In this document: piece after piece, positions 50,563 to 61,421 of the stretch
Layout: each line of letters begins with the position of its first letter
How positions within the stretch are numbered: position 1 is the first letter of the stretch
Assembly (NCBI GenBank): GCA_029961685.1
Contig: JARWKL010000005.1
Coordinates: 13,234,164-13,298,163, forward strand
Origin: Aristolochia californica
Lineage: Eukaryota; Streptophyta; Magnoliopsida; Piperales; Aristolochiaceae
Direction: 5' to 3'
Length of the DNA stretch: 64,000 nucleotides
Made by a program: the position numbers and the translations under genes
Notes under the pieces: model-generated
Database searches by the model: none
What the model was told of the DNA's origin: nothing
What the model saw: only the letters and a program-made list of their open reading frames with translations

Positions 50563-52585
50563 TAGCCCGTTACGCATGATAAATCACATTACAATCATCT
50601 ATGATTAATTATGTCAGCTTTTTGCAAATGGGTAAAATAATGGCATGTTTGACTCAAGTAAATATCCCACCGCAAGTTCACTTGAGAATTTAATGAGCAT
50701 TTGTAATTCTTTTTAAATGCTTTGCATCCATAGCTCATTTGCATCTTTAACATGTTTCAAACATGCATATCCATTTTTAAAACATGTGTGGATGAAATCT
50801 CTTTCTTCCAAAATTCCAAGTTAATAGGGTTAAACTAGTGGAATTTCCCAAAATTGGATAACAAAACTTTTGTGTTCATTTGTGTTGGGTGAATAAATTT
50901 TCTTTATTTATATTTGTTATTGTTTTAAATTTTTTCCATACATCAACTATAAAATTCTCATTTTTTTGTAAGCTTTTTGTCTTGTTTGTTTTCGGCATGA
51001 AGGAGAGCGAAAAGTCAAAGTTTTGATTTAAGAAAAAACTGTACATCTAAAATGCAAAAGCACAAAGCATAATAGTAGGGAGAGATAATTCCAATGAGTG
51101 TCTGTTAATTTTACAGATTGTAAGCTCTTTTTGGTTTTTATATCTCAAGTTTTGCAATCGTCGGGAAAAATTGGTGGCAAAGGATTTTTAACTGAGTGTT
51201 GAATTGCAATCCATAAGTCATTTCACACAAAAAACACAGCCCGTTACGCATGATAAATCACTTTACAATCATCTATGATTGTTAGATCAAATTTTTGAAA
51301 ATGGGCAAAATAATGACTTGTTAGACTCAGGTAAATATTCGACCGCACGTTCACTTGAGAATTTAATGAGCATTTGTTATTCTCTTTAAAAGCTTTGGAT
51401 CCATAGGTCATTTGAATCTTTGACATGTTTCAAGCATGCATATCCATTTTTAAATCATGTGTAGAAAAAACCTCCTTCGTATAAAATTCCAAGCTTAATA
51501 GGGTTGGGCTAATGGAATTTCCCAAACTTGGAAAACAAAACTTTTGTGTTCATTTGTGGTGTGTGAATAGATATTTTTTATTTATATTATTTATTATTTT
51601 AAAAATTTTCCACACATCAACTATAAAATTTTTATTTTGTTGTGATTTTTTTTGCCTTTTTTGTTTACGGGATGAAGGGGGAGAGAAAACTCAAGCTGCT
51701 GATTTAAGAAAAAAGTGTACATCTAAAATGGAAATGCACAATGCACAAATGTAGAGAGAGATATTTCCAAAGAGTGTTTGTATGTTTTAGGGATCGTATG
51801 CACTTTTTCGTTTTTATATCTAAGGTTTTACAATCGTCGGGAAACTAGGGAGGCGGGCAATTTTTAACTGAGTGTTGACTTCAAATCCATATGTCATTTC
51901 TTGCAAAAATATAGCCCGTTACGCATGACAAATCACTTTACAATCACCTATGATTGTTAGCTCAAGGATTTGAATATGGGCAAAGTAATGGCTTGTTTGA
52001 CTCGGGCAAATATCCCACTGCACGTTCACTTGAGAATTTAACAAGCGTTTGTTAATCTCTTTAAAAGATTTGGATCCGTAGGTCATTTGAATCTATAACA
52101 TGTTTCTGGCATGCATATCCATTTTTAAAACATGTGTAGAAAAATTCTCCTTCATGTAAAATTCCAAGATATTAGCTTTGGACTAGTGGAATTTCCCAAA
52201 CTTGGATAATAAAAATTTTGTGTTCATTTGTGGTGTGAGAATAAATTTTCTTCATTTCCTTTTTTTATTGTTTTTAACTTTTTTCGTACATCAACTATGG
52301 AATTTTCATTTTGCTGTGATCTATTTGCCTTTTTTGTTTACGGGGATGAAGGGAGAGCGAAAAACTCGAAGTTTTGATTTAAGAAAAATGGGTAGATCTA
52401 AAACGGAAATGCACAATGCACATATGTAGATAGAGATAATTTCGAAGAGTGTCTGTAATTTTTAGGGATTGTAAGCACCTTTTCGTTTTTATATCTCAGG
52501 TTTTGCAATCGTCTGGAAAAATGGGTTGCGGAAGATTTTTAACTGAGTGTTAAATTGCAATCCATAAGTCATTTCATACAAAATA
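50563..52585 (+). repeat. HOR unit B-C-A
   Basis: B starts at 50563, C at 51237 and A at 51912. The C landmark reads ACACAGCCCG where ATATAGCCCG is usual. The A copy has GGGTAGATCTAAAACGG, a spelling close to that of the A at 47201. Confidence 0.93.
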
Positions 52586-53888
52586 TAGCCCGTTACGCAT
52601 GATAAATCACATTACAATCATCTATGATTAATTATGTCAGCTTTTTCCAAATGGGCAAAATAATGGCATGTTCGACTCGGGTAAATATCCCACGCCAAGT
52701 TCACTTGAGAATATATTGAGCGTCTGTTATTCTCTTTAAAATCTTTGCATCCATAGCTCATTTGCATCTTTAACATGTTTCAAACATGGATATCCACTTT
52801 TAAAACATGTGTGGATGAAATCTCTTTCTTGAAAAATTTCAAGCTATTAGGGTTAAACTAGTGGAATTTCCCAAAATTGGATAACAAAACTTTTGTGTTC
52901 ATTTGTGTTAGGTGAATAAATTTTCTTTATTTATATTTGTTATTGTTTTAAATTTTTTCCATACATCAACTATAAAATTTTCATTTTGTTGTAAGCTTTT
53001 TGCCTTGTTTCTTTTCGGGATGAAGGGAGAGCGACAAGTCATAGTTTTGATTTAAGAAAAAAGTGTATATCTAAAATGGAAAAGCACAATAGACAATTGT
53101 AAGCTCTTTTTAGTTTTTATATCTCAGGTTTTGCAATCGTTGGGAAAAATTGGTGGCAGAGGATTTTTAACTGAGTGCTGAATTGCAATCCATAAGTCAT
53201 TTCATACAAAAATATAGCCCGTTACGCATGATAAATCACTTTACAATCATCTATGATTGTTAGCTCAAGTTTTTGCCAATGGGCAAAATAATGGCTTGTT
53301 TAACTTGGGCAAATATCCCACCGCACGTTCACTTGAGAATTTAATGAGCGTTTGTCATTCTTTTTAAAAGATTATGATCCATAGGTCATTTGAATCTTTA
53401 ACATGTTTCTGGCATGCAAATCCATTTTTAAAACATGTGTAGAAAAAATCTCCTTCATGTAAAATTCCAAGATATTAGTTTTGGACTATTAGAATTTCCC
53501 AAACTTGGATAACAAAACTTTTCTGTTCATTTGTGGTGTGTGAATAAATTTTCTACATTTAGTTTTTTTATAGTTTTAAACTTTTTCCGTACATCAACTA
53601 TGAAATTTTCATTTTGCTGTGATCTATTTGCCTTTTTTGTTTACGGGATGAAGGGAGAGCGAAAAACTCGAAGTTTTGATTTAAGAAAAATGTGTACATC
53701 TAAAACGGAAATGCACAATGCACATATGTTGAGAGAGATAATTCCAAAGAGTGACTGTAATTTTTAGGGATTGTAAGCACCTTTTCGTTTTTATATCTCA
53801 GGTTTTACAATCGTCGGGAAGAATGGGTTGCGGAGGATTTTTAACTGAGTGTTGAATTGCAATCCATAAGTCATTTCATACAAAAACA
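52586..53888 (+). repeat. B-A dimer, no C
   Basis: B (52586, 629 bp) lacks about 45 bp between two ATTGT copies near 53096-53100. It is followed by an A (53215) with a mixed head (TTAGCTCAAGTTTTTGCCAAT). No C monomer intervenes. The B shares CCCACGCCAAG, CATGGATATCCACTTTT and GTGTATATCTAAAATGG with the partial B at 53889, so this dimer was probably part of a local duplication. Confidence 0.9.
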
Positions 53889-54393
53889 TAGCCCGTTACG
53901 CATGATAAATCACATTACAATCATCTATGATTAATTATGTCAGCGTTTTGCAAATGGGCAAAATAATGGCATGTTCAACTCGGGTAAATATCCCACGCCA
54001 AGTTCACTTGAGAATTTATTGAGCGTTTGTTATTCTCTTTAAAATCTTTGCATCCATAGCTCATTTGCATCTTTAACATGTTTCAAACATGGATATCCAC
54101 TTTTAAAACATGTGTGGATGAAATCTCTTTCATGAAAAATTCCAAGCTATTAGGTTTAAACTAGTGGAATTTCCCAAAATTGGATAACAAAACTTTTGTG
54201 TTCATTTGTGTTGGGTGAATAAATTTTCTTTATTTATATTTGTTATTGTTTTAAATTTTTTCCATACATCAACTATAAAATTTTCATTTTGTTGTAAGCT
54301 TTTTGCCTTGTTTATTTTCGGGATGAAGGGAGAGCGAAAAGTCATAATTTTGATTTAAGAAAAAAGTGTATATCTAAAATGGAAAAGCACAAT
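53889..54393 (+). repeat. Partial B monomer ending at the family boundary
   Basis: This B copy is normal up to GGAAAAGCACAAT (54381-54393), where family D begins without transition. About 505 of the expected 674 bp are present. Confidence 0.92.
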
Positions 54394-54400
54394 CTTTTTT
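54390..54400. other. Junction between A/B/C and D satellite families
   Basis: Up to 54393 the sequence is B; from 54394 (CTTTTTTTGTTTATGAGAT) it is D. The D segment starts about 90 bp further back in the monomer than the point where B stops, so landmarks on the two sides are 763 bp apart, not 674. I see little or no shared sequence at the joint. An end-joining or break-repair event, later stabilised, would fit. Confidence 0.9.
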
Positions 54401-54651
54401 TGTTTATGAGATAAAGGGAAAGTGAACACTCAAGTTTTTATTTAAGAAAAAAAAGTACACATCTTAAATCGAAATGCACAATGCACAAAGGTAGAGAGTG
54501 ATAATTCAAAAAAGTGTCTGTACTTTTTTGGATTGTAAACTCTTTTAAGTTTTTATATACCTGGTTTTGCAATCGTCGGGAAAAGGGGGAGGCGGGACAT
54601 TTTTAACCAAGTGTTTACTCTCAATCCATGAGTCATTCCGTACAAAAAATA
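54394..54651 (+). repeat. Partial D2 monomer tail
   Basis: It has D2 tail traits: GATAAAGGGAAAGTGAACACTC and GTTTACTCTCAATCCATGAG. The fragment connects directly to the D1 monomer at 54652 in normal register. Confidence 0.88.
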
Positions 54652-56006
54652 TAGCCCGTTATGCATGATAAATCACTTTAAAATCATCTATGATCATTAG
54701 GTCAGCTTTTTGTCAATGGGTAAAATAATGGCTTGTTTGACTCGGGTAAATATCCCACCGCATGTTGACTTGAGAATTTAATGTTATTTTCTTTAAAAGG
54801 TTTGGATGCATAGGTCATTTGCATCTTTAACATCTTTCAAGCATGCATTCCTGTTTTTTAAAACATGTGTAGAAAAATCTCTTTCTTATAAAATTCCCAG
54901 CTATTAGAGTTGAACAAGTGGAATTTCCAAAATTTGGATAAAAAATCTTTTATGTTCAATTGTGGTGTGTGAATAAATTTTCTTTACATACATATGTTAT
55001 TGCTTGAAAATTTTTCCATGCATAAACTCTAAAATATTCATTTTTTTGTGATCTATTTGCCTTTGATCTCTTTTTTTTTGTTTACGAGATGAAGGGAAAG
55101 TGAAAATTCAGGTTTTTTTTTATGAAAAAAGTACACATCTAAAATTGAAATGCACAATGCACTAATGTAGAGACGGATAATTCCAAAAAGTGTCTGTAAT
55201 TTTGAGAGGTTGTGAACTCTTTTTTAGATTTTATATATCTGGTTTTGCAATCGTTGGGAAAAGGGGGAGGCGGGGAATTTTTAACCGAGTGTTGACTCCC
55301 AATCCATAAGTCATTCTTCCACAAAATGTAGCCTGTTATGCATGATAAATCACTTTACAATCATCTATGATTGTTAGGTCACCTTTTTGTAAATGAGCCA
55401 AATAATGGTCTATTTGACTCGGGTAAATATCCCACCGCACGTTTACTTGAGAATTTAATGTTATTCTCTTTAAATGGTTTGGATCAATAGGTCATTTGCA
55501 TCTTTAACATGTTTCAAGCATGCATTTCCAATTTTTAAAACATGAGTAGAAAAATCTCTTTCTTATAAAATTCCAAGCTATTAGTGTTGAACTAGTGGAA
55601 TTTCCCAAACTTGGATAACAAAACTTCAGTGTTCATTTGTGCTGTGTGATTAAATTTTCTTTACTTACATTTGTTATTGCTTTAAATTTTTTCCATACAT
55701 AAACTCTAAAAATTTCATTTTGTTGTGATCTGTTTGACTTTTATCTCTTTTTTTTGTTTACGAGATAAAGGGAAAGTGAACACTCAAGTTTTGATTTAAG
55801 AAAAAAAAAGTACACATCTTAAATGGAAATGCACAATGCACAAATTTAGATAGTGACAATTCAAAAAAGTGTCTGTAATTTTTCGGGATTGTAAACTCTT
55901 TTTAGTTTTTATATATCAGGTTTTGCAATCGTCGGGAAAAGGGGGAGGCGGGGGATTTTTAACCAAGTGTTTACCCTCAATCCATGAGTCATTCCTTAAA
56001 AAAATA
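54652..56006 (+). repeat. D dimer 1 (D1-D2)
   Basis: D1 (54652) is marked by TTTTTGTCAATGGG, AACATCTTTCAAGCATGCATT, TTCAATTGTGGTGTG, GATGAAGGGAAAGTGAAAATTC and ATTCTTCCACAAAATGTAGCC. D2 (55329) is marked by TGTAAATGAGCC, GGTCTATTTGACTCGG, GATAAAGGGAAAGTGAACACTC and GTTTACCCTCAATCCATGAG. Confidence 0.9.
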
Positions 56007-57360
56007 TAGCCCGTTATGCATGATAAATCACTTTACAATCATCTATGATTGTTAGGTCAGCTTTTTGTCAATGGGCAAAATAATGGCTTGTTTGACTCGG
56101 GTAAATATCCCACCGCACGTTCACTTGAGAATTTAATGTTATTCTCTTTAAAAGTTTTGGATCCATAGGTCATTTACATCTTTAACATCTTTCAAGCATG
56201 CATTCCTGTTTTTTAAAACATGTGTAGAAAAATCTCTTTCTTATAAAATTCCAAGCTATTAGGGTTGAACAAGTGGAATTTCCAAAATTTGGATATAAAA
56301 TCTTTTATGTTCAATTGTGGTGTGTGAATAAATTTTCTTTACATACATATGTTATTGTTTGAAAATTTTTCCATACATAAACTCTAAAATATTCATTTTT
56401 TTGTGATCTATTTGCCTTTGATCTCTTTTTTTTTGTTTACGAGATGAAGGGAAAGTGAAAATTCCGGTTTTTTTTTATGAAAAAAGTACACATCTAAAAT
56501 TGAAATGCACAGTGCACTAATGTAGAGACGGATAATTCCAAAAAGTGTCTGTAATTTTTAGGGATTGTGAACTCTTTTTTAGATTTTATATATTTGGTTT
56601 TGCATTCGTTGGGAAAAGGGGGAGGCGGGGGATTTTTAACCGAGTGTTGACTCCCAATCCGTAAGTTATTCTTCCACAAAATGTAGCCTGTTATGCATGA
56701 TAAATCACTTTACAATCATCTATGATCGTTAGGTCAGCTTTTTGTAAATGAGTCAAATAATGGTCTGTTTGACTCGGGTAAATATCCCACCGCACGTTTA
56801 CTTGAGAATTTAATGTTATTCTCTTTAAAAGGTTTGGATGCATAGGTCATTTGCATCTTTAACATGTTTCAAGCATGCATAACCATTTTTGAAAACATGT
56901 GTAGAAAAATGTCTTTCTTATAAAATTAAAAACTATAACGGTTGAACTACAGGAATTTCCAAAACTTGGATAACAAAACTTTTGTGTTCATTTGGGGTGT
57001 GTGAATAAATTTTCTTTACTTACATTTGTTATTGCTTTAAATTTTTTCCATACATAAACTCTAAAAATTTCATTTTGTTGTGATCTGTTTGTCTTTTATC
57101 TCTTTTTTTTTGTTTACGAGATAAAGGAAAAGTGAACACTCAAGTTTTGATTTAAAAAAAAAAGTACACTTCTTAAATGGAAATGCACAATGCTCAAATT
57201 TAGAAAGTAACAATTCAAAAAAGTGTCTGTAATTTTTAGGGATTATAAACTCTTTTTAGTTTTTATATATCAGGTTTTGCAATCGTCGGGAAAAGGGGGA
57301 TGGGGGGGATTTTTAACCAAGTGTTTACCCTCAATCCATGAGTCATTCCTTACAAAAATA
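56007..57360 (+). repeat. D dimer 2 (D1-D2)
   Basis: D1 starts at 56007 and D2 at 56684. Long stretches match dimer 1 almost base for base, for example from the CATCTTTCAAGCATG segment to TCTATTTGCCTTTGATCTC, while matching the neighbouring monomer less well. That is the hallmark of a dimeric HOR. Confidence 0.9.
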
Positions 57361-58716
57361 TAGCCCGTTATGCATGATAAATCACTTTACAATCATCTAT
57401 GATTGTTAGGTCAGCTTTTTGTCAATGGGCAAAATAATGGCTTGTTTGACTTGGGTAAATATCCCACCGCACGTTCACTTGAGAATTTAATGTTATTCTC
57501 TTTAAAAGGTTTGGATCCATAGGTCATTTGCATCTTGAACATGTTTCAAACATGCATTTCCGTTTTTTAAAGCATGTGTTGAAAAATCTCTTTCTTATAT
57601 AATTCCAAGCTATTAAGGTTGAACAAGTGGAATATCCAAAATTTGGATAACAAAACTTTTATATTCATTTGTGGTGTGTGAATAAATTTAGTTTACATGC
57701 ATATGTTATGCTTGAAATTTTTTGATTCACAAACTTTAAAATTTTCTTGTTATTGTGATCTATTTGCTTGTGATCTTTTTTTTTTGTTTACGAGATGAAG
57801 GGAAAGTGAAGATTCTAGTTTTGATTTAAGAAGAAAAGTACACATCTAAAATGGAAATGCACAATGTACAAATGTAGACAAGGATAATTCCAAAAAGTGT
57901 CTGTAATTTTTAGGGATTGTAAACTCTTATTTAAGTTTTTATATTTCAGGTTTTGCAATCGTTGGTAAAAGGGGGATGCGGGGGATTTTTAACCGAGTGT
58001 TGACTCCCAATCCATAAGTCATTCTTCCACAAAATGTAGCCTGTTATGCATGAATCACTTTACAATCATCTATGATCGTTAGGTCAGGTTTTTGTAAATG
58101 AGCCAAATAATGGTCTATTTGACTCGGGTAAATATACCACCGTACGTTCACATGAGAATTTAATGTTATTCTCTTTAAAATGTTTGGATCCATAGGTCAT
58201 TTGCATCTTTAAAATGTTTCAGGCATGCATATCCATTTTTTAAAACATGTGTAGAAAAATCACTTTCATATAAAATTTTAAGCCATTGGCTTTGAACTAG
58301 AGGAATTTCCCAACTTGGATAACATAACTTTTATGTTCATTAGTGTCGTGTGAATAAATTTTCTTTATATTCATTTTTTATTGCTTTAAAATTTTTCCAT
58401 ACCTAAACTCTAAAATTTTATTTTTGTTGTGATCTATTTGCCTTTTATCTCTTTTTTTTTTTTTTTTGTTTACGAGATGAAGGGAAAGTGAAAACTCAAG
58501 TTTTTATTTATGAAAAAAAGTGCCCATCTAAAATGGAAATTGATAATGCACAAATGTAGAGAGTGATAATTCAGAAAAGTGTCTATAATTTTTAGGGATT
58601 GTAAAATCTTTTTAGTTTTTATATATCAGGTTTTGCAATCGACAGGAAAAGGGGGAGGTAGGGGATTTTTAACCGAGTGTTGACTTTCAATCCATAAGTC
58701 ATTCCTTAATAAAATA
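57361..58716 (+). repeat. D dimer 3, breaking down
   Basis: D1 starts at 57361 and keeps TGTCAATGGG and the CTTCCACAAAATGTAGCC end. The monomer at 58037 starts as D2 (TGTAAATGAGCC, GGTCTATTTG) but its tail has GATGAAGGGAAAGTGAAAACTC and GTTGACTTTCAATCC, unlike the other D2 tails. A run of 16 T precedes GTTTACGAG near 58452-58467, the longest homopolymer noticed in the window. Confidence 0.85.
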
Positions 58717-61421
58717 TAGCCCGTCACGCATGATAAATCACTTTACAATCATCTATGATCATTAGTTCAGCTTTTTTTAAATGGGCAAAATAATGCAAGT
58801 TTGCACAGGTAAATATCCCATCGCATGTTCACTTGAGAATTTAATGGTATTCACTTTAAAAGGTTTGCATCCATAGGTCAGTTGCATCTTTAACAAGTTC
58901 CAAGTATGCATTTCCGATTTTTTAAACATGTGTAGAAAAATCTCTTTCTTATAAATTTCCAAGCTATTAGGGATGAACTGGCGAAATTTCCCAACCTTGG
59001 ATAAGAAAACATTTGTGTTCATTTGTGGGGTGAGAATAAATTTTATTTACTTACTTTTTTTATTGCTTTAAATTTTTTCCACACATAAACTGTAAAATTT
59101 TCATTTTGTTGTGATCTGTTTGCCTTTTATCTCTTTCTTTGTTTACGAGATAAAGGCAAAGTGAACATTCAAATTTTGATTTAAGACAAAAAAGTATACA
59201 TCTTAAATGGAAATACACAACGCACAAATGTAGAAAGTGATAATTCCAAAAAGTGTCTGTAATATTTAGGGATTGTAAACTCTTTTTAGTTTTTATATAT
59301 AAGGTTTTGCAATCGTCGAGAAAAGGGAGAGGTGCGGGATTTTTAACCGAGTGTTGACTCCAAAGCCATAAGTCATTCCTTACAAAAATATAGCCCGTTA
59401 CGCAAGATAAATCACTTTACAATCACCTACGATCGTTAGGCCAGCTTTTTGTAAATGGGCAAAATAATGGCTTGTTTGAATCGGGTAAATATCCCACCTC
59501 ACGTTCACTTGAGAATTTAATGTTATTCTCTTTAAAAGGTTTGGATCCATAGGTCATTTGCATCTTTAACATGTTTCTAGCATGCATTTCCATTTTTTAA
59601 AACTTGTGTTGAAAAATCTCTTTCTTATAAAATTCCAAGCTATTAGGGTTGAACTAGTGGAATTTTCCAAACTTGGATAACAAAACTTTTATGTTCATTT
59701 GGGGTGTGTGAATAAATTTTATTTACTTACATTTGTTATTACTTAAAAAAATTTCATACATAAACTCTAAAATTTTCATTTATTAGTGATCTATTTTCCT
59801 TTTAACTCTTTTTTTTTTTACAAGATGAAGGTAAAGTGAAAACAGAAGTTTTGATTTAAGTAAAAAATGTACACATCTAAAATGGAAACTCACAATGCAC
59901 GAATGTAGAGAGTGATAATTCCAAAAAGTGTTTGTACTTTTAAAAGATTGTAAAGTCTTTTTAGTTTTTATATATCAGGTTTTCCAATCATTGGGAAAAA
60001 GACGAGGCGGGGGATTTTTAACCAAGTGTTGACTCCCAATCTGTAAGACATTTCTTAAAAAAAATATAGCCTGTTACGCATGATAAATCACCTTACGATC
60101 ATCTATGATCGTTTGGTCATCTGTTTGTAAATGGGAAAAATAATGGCTTGTTTGACACGGGTAAATTTCCCACCGCACGTTCACTTGAGAATTTAATGTT
60201 ATTCTCTTTAAAAGGTTTTGATTCATTGGTCATTTTCAACTTTAATATGTTTCAAGCATGCATTTCCATTTTTTAAAACATCTGTAAAAAAATCTCTTTC
60301 TTATAAAATTCCAAGCTATTAGGGTTGAACTAGTGGAATTTCACAAACTTGGATAACAAAAATTTTGTGTTCATTTGTGGTGTGTGAATAAATTTTCTTT
60401 ACTTACATATGTTAGTGCTTTAAATTTTTTACATACCTAAATTCTAAAATTTTCTTTTTTTTGTGATTTATTTGCCTTTTATGTCTATTTTTTTTGTTCA
60501 CGAGATGAAGGGAAAGTGAAAACTCAAGTTTTGATTTAAGAAAAAAAAGTACACATCTAAAATGCAAATTCACAATACACAAATGTAGAGAGTGATAATT
60601 CCAAAAAGTGACTATAACATTTAGGGATTGTACACTCTTTTTAATTTTTTTATATCGGGTTTTCCAATCGTCGGGAAAAGGGGGAGGCGGGGGATTTTTA
60701 ACTGATTGTTGACTCCTAATCCATAAGTCATTCCTTACAAAAATATAGCCTGTACGCATGATAAATCACTTTACAATCATCTATGATCGTTAGGTCAGCT
60801 TGTTGTAAATGGGCAAAATAAGGGCTAGTTTGACTCAGGTAAATATCCCACCACACGTTCACTGGAGAATTAAATGTTATTCTCTTTAAAAGTTTTGGAT
60901 CCATAGGTCATTTTCATCTTGAACATGTTTCAAGCATGCATTTCCAATTTTTAAAACACGTGGAGAAAAATCTCTTTCTTATAAAATTTCAAGCTATTAG
61001 GGTTGAACTAGTGGAATTTCCCAAACTTGGATAACAAAACTTTTGTGTTCATTTGTGCTGTGTGAATAAATTTTCTTTACTTACATTTGTTATTGCTTTA
61101 AATGTTTTCCATACATAAACTCTAAAATTTTCATTTTGTGGCGATCTGTTTGCCTTTTATCTATTTTTTTGTTTATGAGATAAAGGGAAAGTGAATACTC
61201 AAGTTTTTATTTAAGAAAAAAAAGTACACATCTTAAATGGAAATGCACAATGGACAAATGTAGAGTGTGATAATTCCAAAAAGTGTCTGTAATTTTTAGG
61301 GATAGTAAACTCTTTTTAGTTTTTATATATCTGGTTTTGCAATCGTCGGGAAAAGGGGGAGGCGGTGGATTTTTAACCGAGTGTTTAATCTCAATCCATG
61401 CGTCATTCCTTAAAAAAAATA
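58717..61421 (+). repeat. D monomers without clear dimer order
   Basis: Monomers start at 58717, 59391, 60067 and 60746 (674-679 bp). They mix D1 and D2 traits. The first lacks several bases in AATAATGCAAGTTTGCACAGG, and the last has a D2-type tail (GATAAAGGGAAAGTGAATACTC, GTTTAATCTCAATCCATG). Confidence 0.88.

Larger units (their letters stand above)
1..54393 (+). repeat. Satellite array, A/B/C family, trimeric higher-order repeat
   Basis: About 81 head-to-tail monomers, typically 672-676 bp, share one consensus and fall into three variants that recur in B-C-A order, a HOR of about 2.02 kb. Variant identity is set by linked differences across the whole monomer: the bases after the central dyad, the spacer after CATGTTT, the AATAAATTTT/AATAGATATT segment, and the G-rich box near the end. 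Orientation never changes. No stretch longer than a few bases falls outside the consensus apart from the indels listed separately. Copies differ by scattered substitutions, as expected for an array kept similar by unequal exchange and gene conversion. The pattern is seen directly; the mechanism is inferred. Confidence 0.97.

Noticed and set aside
1..54393. CRISPR array
   Set aside because: The repeated unit is about 674 bp with no unique spacers; the whole unit is repeated, not short repeats with variable spacers.
54390..54400. Family boundary as certain assembly error
   Set aside because: Both sides are clean and the D array continues for 9.6 kb with its own HOR, so a real junction is at least as likely. 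Only spanning reads can settle it.
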